Counted from the stretch's first letter, positions 43,524-52,495 are shown. The stretch: DNA of 64,000 nt from Chryseobacterium sp. W4I1 (GCF_030816115.1 NZ_JAUSXQ010000001.1:1736001-1800000); one strand, 5' to 3'. The notes: generated by a model not told the origin, from the letters alone. Program-made: numbers and translations.

Positions 43524-44138
43524 ATGACCCAACTATTCATCACCGGCATAGGCACCGAAGTAGGAAAAACAATTTGCTCTGCCGTTTTAACGCAATATTT
43601 TAAAGCCGATTACTGGAAACCCGTACAATCCGGAGATCTGGACTATTCGGACAGTCATAAAATAGAATCATGGACAGAAAATACAGTCTGCCATCCGGAA
43701 ACTTACCGTTTTAAGCTGGCTGCATCACCGCATCAGTCGGCACGGGAAGAAAATGTGCAGATTGATCTTGACCAGTTTCATCTGCCTGAAACACAGAACA
43801 GTCTTATTGTAGAAGGAGCCGGAGGGCTTATGGTCCCGCTTACAGATGATATCTTCATGATTGATCTTACAGAAAAACTGGAACTTCCGGTGGCATTGGT
43901 GGCGAGGAATTATTTAGGGTGTATTAATCATACTTTGCTTTCCATCATGGCATTAGAACAGAAAAATCTCAAACTGGAATGCCTGATCCTCAACGGAGTT
44001 TTTTCTCCGGATACCGAAAGAGTCATCAGCAACTTTATTAAAAGACAAACGAGAATCATCCACATTCCTGAAATTGACCAACCCACAAAAGACAGCATTA
44101 AAGCTGCCGCAGAACAATTAACAAAAACAAATTTATGA
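43524..44138 (+). CDS. bioD: Dethiobiotin synthetase
   Basis: A 204-residue ATP-dependent enzyme that closes the ureido ring of dethiobiotin with CO2. The P-loop [14 protein letters not shown] is at residues 6-19, and the [14 protein letters not shown] signature follows near 93-106. It lies 64 nt after bioF; the gap carries a C-rich repeat-like tract. It overlaps bioB by 4 nt. Confidence 0.95.
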   Translation: MTQLFITGIGTEVGKTICSAVLTQYFKADYWKPVQSGDLDYSDSHKIESWTENTVCHPETYRFKLAASPHQSAREENVQIDLDQFHLPETQNSLIVEGAGGLMVPLTDDIFMIDLTEKLELPVALVARNYLGCINHTLLSIMALEQKNLKLECLILNGVFSPDTERVISNFIKRQTRIIHIPEIDQPTKDSIKAAAEQLTKTNL

Positions 44139-45127
44139 TAATGGACAAAAAAACAACCGTAAGAAACAACTGGACAAAAGAAGAAATAGAAGAAATTTAC
44201 CACCAGCCGTTACTGGAGCTGATTTATAAGGCAGCCACCGTTCACCGTGAATGGCACGATCCGACCGAAGTACAGATCTCCACCTTATTATCCATCAAAA
44301 CAGGAGGATGTCCTGAGGATTGTTCCTATTGTGGTCAGGCTGCCCGTTACCATACCAATATCAAAGTACAGGCATTGCTTCCGACAGAAACCGTTATTGC
44401 TCACGCTCAAAAAGCAAAAAACAGCGGTTCATCCCGTTTCTGTATGGCTGCAGCATGGCGTGAAGTTCGAAATAACCGTGATTTTGACCGTGTAATCGAT
44501 ATGGTAAAAGGAGTGAATGAGCTTGGACTGGAAGTATGCTGTACTTTAGGAATGCTTACTGAAGAACAGGCTATCCGTCTTCAGGAGGCAGGTTTATACG
44601 CTTACAATCACAATCTGGATACTTCTGAACAGTATTACGAAGAAATTATTTCAACCAGAACCTTCGATAACAGGATCAATACCATTAATAATGTAAGAAA
44701 TGCCGGAATAACGGTTTGTTCAGGAGGAATTATCGGACTTGGAGAAACGCACAGAGACCGGATCTCAATGCTTTTAACATTAGCCACAATGCCCAAACAT
44801 CCGGAATCTGTTCCTATTAATGCCTTAGCCAGAGTAGCAGGAACGCCGCTTGAAGATAACGAAAAAGTAGACAGTTGGGAAATGGTACGAATGATTGCGA
44901 CTGCAAGAATTGTCATGCCTTCTTCCATGGTCAGATTAAGTGCAGGACGAATAGAAATGAATGAAACAGAGCAGGCGTGGTGCTTTATGGCAGGAGCCAA
45001 TTCAATCTTTACAGGAGAAAGAGAAACGCTGTTGGTGACACCAAATCCGGGAGTTTCAGAAGATATGCAGATGCTGGAAAAACTGGGACTAAAACCGATG
45101 AAGATGAAGGAGAGTAGCTGTTGTTAG
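44135..45127 (+). CDS. bioB: Biotin synthase
   Basis: A 330-residue radical SAM enzyme inserting sulfur into dethiobiotin. The [4Fe-4S] motif is CPEDCSYC (Cys59, Cys63, Cys66), and the [2Fe-2S]-site region with NARVAGTPL- and [20 protein letters not shown] motifs is intact. It overlaps bioD by 4 nt. Full length and no defects. Confidence 0.96.
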   Translation: MIMDKKTTVRNNWTKEEIEEIYHQPLLELIYKAATVHREWHDPTEVQISTLLSIKTGGCPEDCSYCGQAARYHTNIKVQALLPTETVIAHAQKAKNSGSSRFCMAAAWREVRNNRDFDRVIDMVKGVNELGLEVCCTLGMLTEEQAIRLQEAGLYAYNHNLDTSEQYYEEIISTRTFDNRINTINNVRNAGITVCSGGIIGLGETHRDRISMLLTLATMPKHPESVPINALARVAGTPLEDNEKVDSWEMVRMIATARIVMPSSMVRLSAGRIEMNETEQAWCFMAGANSIFTGERETLLVTPNPGVSEDMQMLEKLGLKPMKMKESSCC

Positions 45128-45180
45128 TTGAGTTTCGAGTCAACTTCCATTACTCCCAGCTTCTAACTTCCAGCTTTTAA
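45126..45180. repeat. Degenerate purine/pyrimidine repeat tract
   Basis: The 74-nt gap between bioB and bioA carries, on the minus strand, near-tandem AAGCTGGAAGTTAG and AAGCTGGGAGTAATGG. Similar CTTCC-rich words occur near 19365-19390. Such tracts are common between genes in Chryseobacterium-like genomes (recollection). Confidence 0.35.
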
Positions 45181-45201
45181 AAAATCATAAATACATTTTA
45201 C

Positions 45202-46524
45202 ATGAATAAATCAATACAATCCCTAAAGTCAAGAGACAAAGCCATCAACTGGCATCCGTATACCCAAATGAAAACGGCAGGCGATGCAGTACCCATTGTT
45301 AAAGGCAAGGGTGTTTATTTATATGACGATGAAGGGAAAAAGTATATCGATGCAGTGTCTTCATGGTGGGTGACTTTGCACGGCCATGCTCATCCTTATA
45401 TAGCCGAGCGGGTATTTGAACAGTTAAATACTCTGGAACAGGTTATTTTTGCAGGATTTACGCATGAACCAGCAGTTCAACTTTCAGAAAATCTATTAAG
45501 ACTGCTTCCTGATAATCAGAAAAAAGTTTTTTATTCGGATAATGGCTCGACAGCAGTTGAAGCAGCGCTGAAGATGTGTATTCAATACGCCTATAACCTC
45601 GGAAAAGAGAAGACTAAAATTCTGGCTTTTAAAAATGCTTATCACGGTGATACCTTCGGGGCGATGTCCGTGAGCGGAAGAAGTGCCTGGACAAAGCCTT
45701 TCGGGAGTATGTTATTTGAAGTGATCTTTATTGATACACCCAACTCAGAAAACCTGGAAAGTTTAAAAATACAGATTAAAGATATAGCAGAAGAGACAGC
45801 CTGTTTTATTTATGAACCTTTGGTACAGGGCGCAGCAGGCATGCTGATATATGAGGCCAAACATCTGGATGAACTGATGAAGTTTTGCAGAAACGAAGAA
45901 ATTCTGATGATTCAGGATGAAGTATTCACAGGTTTTGGAAGGACCGGAAAGCTTTTTGCAGCTAACCATCTTACAGAAATGCCAGATATTATGTGCTTTT
46001 CAAAAGGCCTCACCGGAGGAACAATGCCGATGGGAATTACGACCTGTTCTCAGGAGATTTTCAATGCTTTTTTATCTGATGACAAGTATAAAACTCTGTT
46101 TCACGGGCATTCTTTTACGGCTAATCCTTTAGCATGTACGGCGGCACTGGCCAGCATGGAACTTTTATTACAGGAAGAAACTTTAAGAGCAATTGACCGA
46201 ATTAGCAGACAACATTCAGATTTTTCTAAAGTTCTTTTAAAGCATCCGGATGTTGAAAATGTACGTCAGACTGGAACTATTCTGGCTTTTGAGTATAAAA
46301 CCGATCAGAATACTTCTTATTTTAATCAGATTGGAAAGGTTTTGTATGATGAATTTCTGGAACGTGGGATTATTATACGTCCGCTGGGAAATGTTATGTA
46401 TCTGGTTCCGCCGTATTGCATTACTGCAGAAGAACTTGATTTTATTTACCGGAATATTTTGGAAGTATTGGATGCTTTTAAGAATCAAGATCGTTGCCCC
46501 AAGCATGCAGCTGATCAAGGATAG
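45202..46524 (+). CDS. bioA: Adenosylmethionine-8-amino-7-oxononanoate aminotransferase
   Basis: A 440-residue class III PLP aminotransferase making 7,8-diaminononanoate with S-adenosylmethionine as donor. N-terminal WHPYTQM motif, SSWWVTLHGHAHP, the PLP region DEVFTGFGRTGKL and Schiff-base Lys in CFSKGLTGG. Its last 47 nt overlap the end of the convergent HxlR gene; the final residues (DRCPKHAADQG) look like read-through into that gene, not a conserved BioA end. It is the last gene of the biotin operon, with no hairpin terminator visible. Confidence 0.95.
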   Translation: MNKSIQSLKSRDKAINWHPYTQMKTAGDAVPIVKGKGVYLYDDEGKKYIDAVSSWWVTLHGHAHPYIAERVFEQLNTLEQVIFAGFTHEPAVQLSENLLRLLPDNQKKVFYSDNGSTAVEAALKMCIQYAYNLGKEKTKILAFKNAYHGDTFGAMSVSGRSAWTKPFGSMLFEVIFIDTPNSENLESLKIQIKDIAEETACFIYEPLVQGAAGMLIYEAKHLDELMKFCRNEEILMIQDEVFTGFGRTGKLFAANHLTEMPDIMCFSKGLTGGTMPMGITTCSQEIFNAFLSDDKYKTLFHGHSFTANPLACTAALASMELLLQEETLRAIDRISRQHSDFSKVLLKHPDVENVRQTGTILAFEYKTDQNTSYFNQIGKVLYDEFLERGIIIRPLGNVMYLVPPYCITAEELDFIYRNILEVLDAFKNQDRCPKHAADQG

Positions 46525-46795
46525 GACCTAACTTCCGGGCTTTATCCGTCAATTTATAATAAACTTCAGGAGGAAAATTGTAAACTTCAATGCGTTGAAT
46601 GATATGATTTTCCTCCATTTGTTTCAGCTGCTCCGAAAGCACCTTTTTTGAAACTCGAGGCATTTTACGCCACAATTCCACAAATCTTACTTGGTCTTCC
46701 TCAAAAAGATTCTGAAGAATCAGCGGTTTCCATTTTCCGGAAAGAATGTCCAGGCTTCGTCTGAGCCCGCAGTTTTTAAATTCTTCAAAATTCAT
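46478..46795 (-). CDS. HxlR-family regulator, divergent from an MBL hydrolase
   Basis: A 105-residue winged-helix HxlR regulator starting at the ATG at 46795, two codons inside a frame opening with TTG at 46801. Core: CGLRRSLDILSGKWKPLILQNLF and RVSKKVLSEQLKQMEENHIIQR. The single N-terminal Cys is placed as in redox- or electrophile-sensing HxlR proteins. It overlaps the bioA 3' end. It probably regulates the divergent MBL gene; an imperfect inverted repeat lies between them. Confidence 0.9.
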   Translation of the reverse strand: MNFEEFKNCGLRRSLDILSGKWKPLILQNLFEEDQVRFVELWRKMPRVSKKVLSEQLKQMEENHIIQRIEVYNFPPEVYYKLTDKARKLGPILDQLHAWGNDLDS

Positions 46796-46811
46796 CAACA
46801 AATGTTTTTAT

Positions 46812-46865
46812 CGTTAACCTTTTGGTAACCGTCTATTATTTAATCTTGATTGAGCAATAGCTTTG
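46812..46865. promoter_or_regulatory. HxlR/MBL intergenic control region
   Basis: CGTTAACC-TTTT-GGTAACCG (46812-46831) is an imperfect inverted repeat just upstream of the HxlR start, and TAGCTTTG (46858-46865) is a perfect -7 box for the MBL gene. The repeat is a candidate autoregulatory HxlR operator. No TTG stands at the usual -33 distance. Confidence 0.4.
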
Positions 46866-46885
46866 CAATGACAAAATTAAGTAAA

Positions 46886-47647
46886 ATGAAAATAGAATTA
46901 TGGCGCAATGCCACATTACTGCTCCAGATCGGAGGAAAAAATATTTTAATTGATCCCATGCTTGGAGAAAAAGGTTCTTTGGGGAAATTTCCGATGACGG
47001 ATAACGAATTATTGAACCCATTAGTTGATCTTCCATTCAGTGAAGAAGAACTGAAGGATAAGCTGTCCAAAATTGATGCAGTAGCAGTAACTCATCTTCA
47101 TCCTGATCATTGGGACGGAAAAGCTATTGAACTTTTAGATAAAAATATTCCCGTGATCTGTCCTGAGATTATTTCGGACCAGATTGCGCAATCCGGTTTT
47201 AAGAATATAATTTCTATCAAAGACAGCATCATTTGGAAAAACATAAGCATTTCCATTACAGAAGGACAGCACGGAACCGGTGAAATAGGGGAGAAAATGG
47301 GCAAGGTAAACGGATTTGTCTTTAAAACAGAGGATAAAACCCTCTATATTGTTGGCGACAGCATCTGGTATGACAAAATTGCGGCAGAAATCGATCAGCA
47401 CAAGCCACAGCATATTGTTGTAGCCGGAGGTGCAGCCACTTTTGCTGTGGGAGACCCTATTATTATGACGAGTGAAGACATCATTAAACTTTGTGAATAT
47501 GCACCTGATGCCTCTGTTCTGGTCACCCATCTTGAAGCAGTTAGTCACTGCAAAGAAAACCGTGAATTTATTCAGAATAGAATCAATGAAAACGGTATGA
47601 AAAACAGATGTTTAGTTCTTCAGGACGGTATGGAATATTCTTTATAA
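46886..47647 (+). CDS. MBL-fold metallo-hydrolase (UlaG-like)
   Basis: A 253-residue metallo-beta-lactamase-fold protein. The frame opens at 46850, but the -7 box at 46858 makes the ATG at 46886 (MKIELWRNATLLLQIGGKN) the best start. Zinc motif THLHPDHWDGK, then GQHGTGEIGE and VGDSIW; the ILIDPMLGEKG beginning resembles UlaG-type lactonases. The substrate is unknown. Divergent from, and probably repressed by, the HxlR regulator. It is distant in sequence from the MBL protein at 12.7 kb. Confidence 0.85.
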   Translation: MKIELWRNATLLLQIGGKNILIDPMLGEKGSLGKFPMTDNELLNPLVDLPFSEEELKDKLSKIDAVAVTHLHPDHWDGKAIELLDKNIPVICPEIISDQIAQSGFKNIISIKDSIIWKNISISITEGQHGTGEIGEKMGKVNGFVFKTEDKTLYIVGDSIWYDKIAAEIDQHKPQHIVVAGGAATFAVGDPIIMTSEDIIKLCEYAPDASVLVTHLEAVSHCKENREFIQNRINENGMKNRCLVLQDGMEYSL

Positions 47648-47684
47648 TTAATTTAAAAGAGTTTAAAATCTATTAATCTTTTAG

Positions 47685-48446
47685 ATGAGTAGGTTTGGGA
47701 TGGCTTATTTTTTGAATGCCTTCTCTAAATTAATTTCTATGCTATCCTTATTTCTCTTAGAGCTCAACTGGAAAGAATTACTAATGGGGCATGAAGAATG
47801 GTCTTTTCTTTTAGAAATTATTCTCAGGACGGCTATTATGTTTTTGACAATCATCGCCGGGCTGAGAATTTTAGGTAAAAGAGGGGTTAAACAGCTATCC
47901 ATTTTTGAACTTGTTGTTATTATCGGTTTAGGCTCTGCGGCAGGTGATCCTATGTTTAACAAAGATGTGGGAATTGTCTCTTCAATCCTGGTTTTTATCG
48001 TTATTATTCTGTTATACACGATCATTACAATTTTTATCGCCAAAAGCAAAAATTTTGAAAAGCTGGTGGAAGGCTCTTCTGCCTGCCTGATTCGTGAAGG
48101 AGAATTTGCCATTGACAATTTCAAAAAAGAAAACTTAGGCAGCGATGAATTCTTTGCTGAATTAAGATTAAAAGGAGTTTCCCAATTGGGTCAGATCGAA
48201 ACAGCTATTGTAGAAAGCTCAGGGGAAATCAGTATATTTTATTTTGAAGATGAAAAAGTGAAATATGGTCTTCCCATCATGCCGGAATCATTAGAAGATT
48301 CATTAAAAATGGCTGAAAAAGAAGCTTATTATTCCTGCATATTCTGTGGCTATACCGAATTGAAAACCAAGGGAAATACAGAAAAATGTCCCAAATGCCG
48401 GAAAGATGAGTGGGTGGAGGCCAGCAACAAAAGAAGGGTAACCTAA
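47685..48446 (+). CDS. DUF421/YetF membrane protein with C-terminal zinc ribbon
   Basis: A 253-residue membrane protein. Three N-terminal hydrophobic helices (about residues 10-30, 44-62, 70-130) precede the YetF cytoplasmic domain (SACLIREGEFAI, then LGSDEFFAELRLKGVSQLGQIETAIVESSGEISIF). It ends in an extra zinc-ribbon-like tail with CIFC (Cys218, Cys221) and CPKC (Cys235, Cys238), not a usual part of this family. Function unknown. Starts at the ATG at 47685 (or 47700). No gene neighbours suggest a role. Confidence 0.85.
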   Translation: MSRFGMAYFLNAFSKLISMLSLFLLELNWKELLMGHEEWSFLLEIILRTAIMFLTIIAGLRILGKRGVKQLSIFELVVIIGLGSAAGDPMFNKDVGIVSSILVFIVIILLYTIITIFIAKSKNFEKLVEGSSACLIREGEFAIDNFKKENLGSDEFFAELRLKGVSQLGQIETAIVESSGEISIFYFEDEKVKYGLPIMPESLEDSLKMAEKEAYYSCIFCGYTELKTKGNTEKCPKCRKDEWVEASNKRRVT

Positions 48447-48457
48447 GAATAATAAAT

Positions 48458-48501
48458 GAGCCTTACAACAAATTTTAAACCAGCCATTATTCCTAAATTT
48501 G
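48458..48501 (+). promoter_or_regulatory. Shared motif GAGCCTTACaACAAAT plus -7 box before the AraC gene
   Basis: GAGCCTTACAACAAAT (48458-48473) lies exactly 20 nt before a perfect -7 element TAAATTTG (48494-48501); there is no TTG at -33. The same 16-mer, one base different, precedes the acetyltransferase gene at the same distance (see 49541-49584). The position fits an activator site. Confidence 0.6.
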
Positions 48502-48530
48502 TAAATCTTAACAATAAAATGTAAGCTTAA

Positions 48531-49352
48531 ATGAAACAGACAGAAAAGTTGCGAACACTGAATTATTCAGGCATATTCCTGTCTTGTTTTTCTGACTACA
48601 GCGAAAAATGCATCCATTCCACTCCCGAACATGTACTTTTATACCTGTATTCCGGTGAACAAATCATCGAAGACAGAGGTGAAAAAATAATTATTAAAGC
48701 AGGTGAATGTGCTTTTATCCGCAGAGATCACCGTCTTACAATGTACAAAAACAGCGTTGGAGAAGAACTTTACAAAGGAATATCACTTACGTTCAGCAGA
48801 AATACTCTGCGTGAATTTTACAGTACAATGAACAGATCTGAAATACCGGATAAGCCTCAGGTTTCTGAAAAAAATGTATTCAAACTGGAAGTCCGGCCGG
48901 ATATCACCAGCTTGTTTCAGTCGCTGACTCCTTATTTCGAGGGCAATATAAAACCTACCGAAGGTATTGTCCATCTTAAACTTCTTGAAGGAATTTATGT
49001 TGCTTTAAACAGTTCCGAATCTCTTTATCCCGTATTATTTGATTTTACAGAGCCCTGGAAAGTAGATATTCTGGGATTTCTTAATGAAAACTATGCAGAT
49101 GATCTTACTATGGAGCAGATTGCTTCCTATACAGGAAGAAGTCTCGCCACATTTAAAAGGGATTTTAAGAAAATAAGTAGCCTGACTCCTCAGAAATGGC
49201 TCATTAAAAAACGTCTTGAAGCCGCTTATTTTAAGTTAAAAGAAGAAAAGAAAAAAGTAGGGGACGTATATATTGAAGTAGGATTTAAAAATCCTTCTCA
49301 TTTTTCTACGGCCTTTAAAAAAGAGTACGGATTTTCTCCCACCGAAATATAA
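48531..49352 (+). CDS. AraC-family transcriptional regulator (ExsA-like)
   Basis: A 273-residue AraC protein with an N-terminal cupin-like domain (PEHVLLYLYSGEQIIEDRGEK, then AGECAFIRRDHRLTMYKN) and a C-terminal double HTH (LTMEQIASYTGRSLATFKRDFKK, then VGDVYIEVGFKNPSHFSTAFKKEYGFSP). The same 16-nt motif precedes its own promoter and that of the acetyltransferase operon, so it probably activates both. A perfect -7 box TAAATTTG is about 30 nt before the ATG. Confidence 0.9.
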   Translation: MKQTEKLRTLNYSGIFLSCFSDYSEKCIHSTPEHVLLYLYSGEQIIEDRGEKIIIKAGECAFIRRDHRLTMYKNSVGEELYKGISLTFSRNTLREFYSTMNRSEIPDKPQVSEKNVFKLEVRPDITSLFQSLTPYFEGNIKPTEGIVHLKLLEGIYVALNSSESLYPVLFDFTEPWKVDILGFLNENYADDLTMEQIASYTGRSLATFKRDFKKISSLTPQKWLIKKRLEAAYFKLKEEKKKVGDVYIEVGFKNPSHFSTAFKKEYGFSPTEI

Positions 49353-49540
49353 GCCTCAATCTTATATTTTTTTGGAATCTTTTCTTTGTGCTGCATTCCT
49401 CATTTTGTCATAGCTTTTTCACTGGAAAACAGTCTTGCCATCGCGCATAGAGAGTATCTGAAACTGCCATTAAAACGATATTGCATTCTTCTGTAAAAAG
49501 ATTTGCCATCTACTTTTTGAGCTTCTCAGAAAGATTAATT

Positions 49541-49584
49541 GAGCCTTACGACAAATACATTGTAAGGCTTTCTCTTTAATTTTG
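49541..49584 (+). promoter_or_regulatory. Shared motif GAGCCTTACgACAAAT plus -7 box before the acetyltransferase gene
   Basis: GAGCCTTACGACAAAT (49541-49556), 20 nt, TAATTTTG (49577-49584), then the ATG at 49605. Motif-to-box spacing is identical to that before the AraC gene. AGCCTTAC (49542-49549) also has an inverted partner GTAAGGCT (49562-49569), so an 8-bp stem or dyad is present here only. Confidence 0.6.
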
Positions 49585-49604
49585 TTCTGTAAAATTTAAA
49601 CATC

Positions 49605-50165
49605 ATGAGCAAAGATATATTAGAGAGATTAAAAGCAGGTGAACCTATTCGTGTTAATGATCCGGAGTATTCTAAAATTAATGAAATTGTAGAAACAACT
49701 TTAAAGCTTTCCCGGAAGCTCAATAATTCTGAAACTACAAGTGAAGTTCGGGAACTTCTCAGCAAAATAACCGATAACGCCATAGATGAAAGTACAACAG
49801 TATTTCCTCCTTTCTATACCAATTTCGGAAAATTCATTAGCATTGGAAAAAATGTTTTTATCAACCACGCCTGTTCCTTTCTGGATATGGGTGGAATTAC
49901 CATTGAAGATGAAGTTCTGATTGGCCCCAAAGTAAACCTTATTACAGAAAATCATCCACTGGATCCTGAAGACAGACGGGCATTGGTAACAAAACCTATC
50001 CTCATCAAAAAAAGAGCCTGGATAGGTGCCGGAGCTACCATTCTTCCAGGAGTAACCGTCGGTGAGAATTCTGTAATAGCGGCCGGAGCTGTAGTTTCAA
50101 AAGACGTTCCTGATCATACCGTAGTAGGAGGAATTCCTGCCAAAATTATTAAAACCATTTCTTAA
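49605..50165 (+). CDS. Sugar O-acetyltransferase (left-handed beta-helix, maltose/galactoside acetyltransferase type)
   Basis: A 186-residue hexapeptide-repeat acetyltransferase using acetyl-CoA. The N-terminal helical part (about residues 1-55) precedes LbetaH coils such as FISIGKNVFINHACSFLDMG and IEDEVLIGPKVNLITENHP, with catalytic His in ENHPLDP, then IGAGATILPGVTVGENSVIAAGAVVSKDVP and VGGIPAKII. It should acetylate a sugar or similar. It is separated by 3 nt from the downstream hydrolase, so the two form an operon, probably under the AraC regulator. Confidence 0.92.
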   Translation: MSKDILERLKAGEPIRVNDPEYSKINEIVETTLKLSRKLNNSETTSEVRELLSKITDNAIDESTTVFPPFYTNFGKFISIGKNVFINHACSFLDMGGITIEDEVLIGPKVNLITENHPLDPEDRRALVTKPILIKKRAWIGAGATILPGVTVGENSVIAAGAVVSKDVPDHTVVGGIPAKIIKTIS

Positions 50166-50168
50166 CTG

Positions 50169-51236
50169 ATGAAAAAATCAATAACAGCAGCACTGGTCTT
50201 TCTTCTGTTTTTAGGAGAAACATCTGCACAAAACCAGAATCAACAACCAAAAAAATCTGAAATGAAACTGATCAGCACAGAACAATACACCACTTTTAAA
50301 GTCAGAAGCAATATTGGAGTCTATCAGGTTACCTTCAAAAATCAGTATAATATGGATGTTGTCGGGCACCTTTTCATTCCTGAAAACTTCAGTCAGACTG
50401 AAAAACATCCTGCTATAGTTGTAGGCCATCCAATGGGTGCCGTAAAAGAACAGAGTGCAGATGTTTATGCCTCCAAAATGGCAGAAAAAGGTTTCATCAC
50501 CTTAGCCATCGACCTTTCTTTCTGGGGCGAAAGTGAAGGAAAACCTAGAAATGCAGTAGCTCCTGAACTCTATGCAGAAGATTTTAGTGCCGCCGTTGAT
50601 TTCCTTGGAACCCGGGCTTTTATTGACCGAAACAGAATCGGCATTCTGGGAATCTGCGGAAGCGGAAGCTTTGTAATCAGTGCAGCCAAAATTGATCCGC
50701 GGATGAAAGCTATAGCAACGGTAAGTATGTATGACATGGGAGCTGCCAACCGAAATGCACTCAATCACTTGCAGACCCTTGACCAGCGTAAGAAGATTAT
50801 TGCTGAAGCTGCAGAACAGCGATATATAGAATTTAATGGCGGAGAAACTAAATACACAAGCGGAACTGTTCATCAGCTGGATAAAAACACCCATCCGGTC
50901 CAACGGGAGTTTTATGATTTCTACAGAACTCCCAGAGGCGAATATACACCCAAAGGAAGTTCACCGGAATTGACTACCCATCCAACTCTGAGCAGTAACA
51001 CCAAGTTTATGAATTTCTATCCTTTTAATGATATTGAAACCATTTCTCCCAGACCCATGCTCTTCATTACCGGAGATCAGGCTCATTCTAAAGAATTCAG
51101 CGAAGAAGCTTACCGACTTGCTGCTGAGCCTAAAGAACTGTATTACGTACCGAAAGCAGGGCATGTAGATCTTTATGATAAAACAGATTTAATTCCTTTT
51201 GAAAAACTGAGCATCTTTTTTCAAAAAAATCTTTAA
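50169..51236 (+). CDS. Secreted alpha/beta hydrolase (dienelactone-hydrolase/YcjY-like)
   Basis: A 355-residue hydrolase with a signal peptide (MKKSITAALVFLLFLGETSAQ). The fold begins at HPAIVVGHPMGAVKEQSADVYASK; the nucleophile elbow is LGICGSGSFV, with Cys where Ser is usual, as in dienelactone hydrolases (GYCLGG). Acid and His are likely in LFITGDQAHS and KAGHVDLYD. It acts outside the cytoplasm on an ester or lactone. The gene starts 3 nt after the acetyltransferase stop. Confidence 0.85.
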   Translation: MKKSITAALVFLLFLGETSAQNQNQQPKKSEMKLISTEQYTTFKVRSNIGVYQVTFKNQYNMDVVGHLFIPENFSQTEKHPAIVVGHPMGAVKEQSADVYASKMAEKGFITLAIDLSFWGESEGKPRNAVAPELYAEDFSAAVDFLGTRAFIDRNRIGILGICGSGSFVISAAKIDPRMKAIATVSMYDMGAANRNALNHLQTLDQRKKIIAEAAEQRYIEFNGGETKYTSGTVHQLDKNTHPVQREFYDFYRTPRGEYTPKGSSPELTTHPTLSSNTKFMNFYPFNDIETISPRPMLFITGDQAHSKEFSEEAYRLAAEPKELYYVPKAGHVDLYDKTDLIPFEKLSIFFQKNL

Positions 51237-51257
51237 AAAACGCATGATCTTAAAAAC

Positions 51258-51284
51258 AAAAGTCTCACTAAGAGACTTTTTTTT
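51258..51284. terminator. Terminator between hydrolase and MFS genes
   Basis: AAAAGTCTC (51258-51266) pairs perfectly with GAGACTTTT (51272-51280), with a 5-nt loop, followed by eight T in all. It serves the plus-strand operon and possibly the convergent MFS gene. Confidence 0.85.
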
Positions 51285-51291
51285 ATACTTT

Positions 51292-52494
51292 TTAATCTTC
51301 AACACATTTATTTCTGGCCGCCTTCATTCCAAAAAAGAACATCAGGATTACGGCAAAACTTAAAAAATAAAAAGAACTTTTCCACGAAATATCCCAATCA
51401 TGCAGCTTTCCAAAGACCGGGGGGCCAAATGCTGCAATCAGATATCCTACCGACTGTGCCATGCCGGATACTTTCACGGCATTGGCGCTGTTTTTTGTTC
51501 TTGTGGAAAAGAAAAGTATAGACAAGCTGAAAGACAGCCCGTTAGAAATACCGATGATCACAGCATTTGCGTAGATCCATTGAGACTGCAGCCATACAAA
51601 CATCATGGTACTCGCAAACATGAAGCTACAGATAAGAACAATCAAGATTCGTTGATCTTTCATTTTTCCGGCAATAATCGGCGCACAGAAAGCAATAGGA
51701 ATCATCGTGATCTGAATTACAAAAAGTACCCATCCGGTATTTTCGCCCTGCATATTGGAATCCGTAAGGAATGAAGGTAGCCATGCCATCATACAGTAAT
51801 AAAACAAAGATTGCAGCCCCATAAATATACTGATGTTCCATGCCTGTGCAGATTTAAACATATTAAAATCAGAAACGCTTAATGCAGCTTTTGCCTTGCC
51901 TTTATTTTTTTTATTGAAAATCAGTTCCAAAACCAGGACAAAAAGTCCCAGACCGGCAATTACCAGCCAGATTCCCAATGACCCACGCCATCCGAAACCT
52001 GTCCATTCGCCGATTCTTACACTGAAACCTGAAGCCAGTGCCGCGGTAAGATTCATAGAAACCGCAAAGATTCCGGTCATCAGGCCTATCTGTTTTGGAA
52101 AGTTATTCTTAATATATCCAGGTGTAACTACATTACCGATGCAGATCCCCAATCCAATGAAAACCGAGCCTGCAAAGAGCATCCAGATAGAACCTGTAAT
52201 TCTCAGAAACAGCCCAAAGCTTAAAATAATCAGGGAATACATCAGAAATTTGCTGATGCTGAATCGATGTGAGAACCTGCTGACCAATACCGAACAGGTC
52301 GCAAACATAAAAAGTGGAATAGAAGTAAGCAGGCTCACCTGAAAACTATCCAGTTTCAAAGCTTTACTTATATCACCCAAAACAGGAGAAACGGAAATAA
52401 TAGGAGATCTCAGATTGCTGGATACCAAAATAATGACCAGTACATTAATCAGCATTAGAACATAGGAAGCATTTTTTCTTGTTTCAGTCTTCAT
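51292..52494 (-). CDS. CynX/NimT-family MFS transporter
   Basis: A 400-residue MFS protein of the cyanate permease/2-nitroimidazole transporter group. Recognisable parts: SSNLRSPIISVSPVLGDISKALK near the first helix and GIFAVSMNLTAALASGFSVRIGE in helix 4-5. In E. coli this family (NimT) is paired with the AraC-type repressor NimR; here the divergent gene at 52567 encodes a NimR-like AraC protein, so the same pair appears to be conserved. Efflux or uptake of a small organic compound; substrate not determinable. Confidence 0.88.
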   Translation of the reverse strand: MKTETRKNASYVLMLINVLVIILVSSNLRSPIISVSPVLGDISKALKLDSFQVSLLTSIPLFMFATCSVLVSRFSHRFSISKFLMYSLIILSFGLFLRITGSIWMLFAGSVFIGLGICIGNVVTPGYIKNNFPKQIGLMTGIFAVSMNLTAALASGFSVRIGEWTGFGWRGSLGIWLVIAGLGLFVLVLELIFNKKNKGKAKAALSVSDFNMFKSAQAWNISIFMGLQSLFYYCMMAWLPSFLTDSNMQGENTGWVLFVIQITMIPIAFCAPIIAGKMKDQRILIVLICSFMFASTMMFVWLQSQWIYANAVIIGISNGLSFSLSILFFSTRTKNSANAVKVSGMAQSVGYLIAAFGPPVFGKLHDWDISWKSSFYFLSFAVILMFFFGMKAARNKCVED

Positions 52495-52495
52495 A

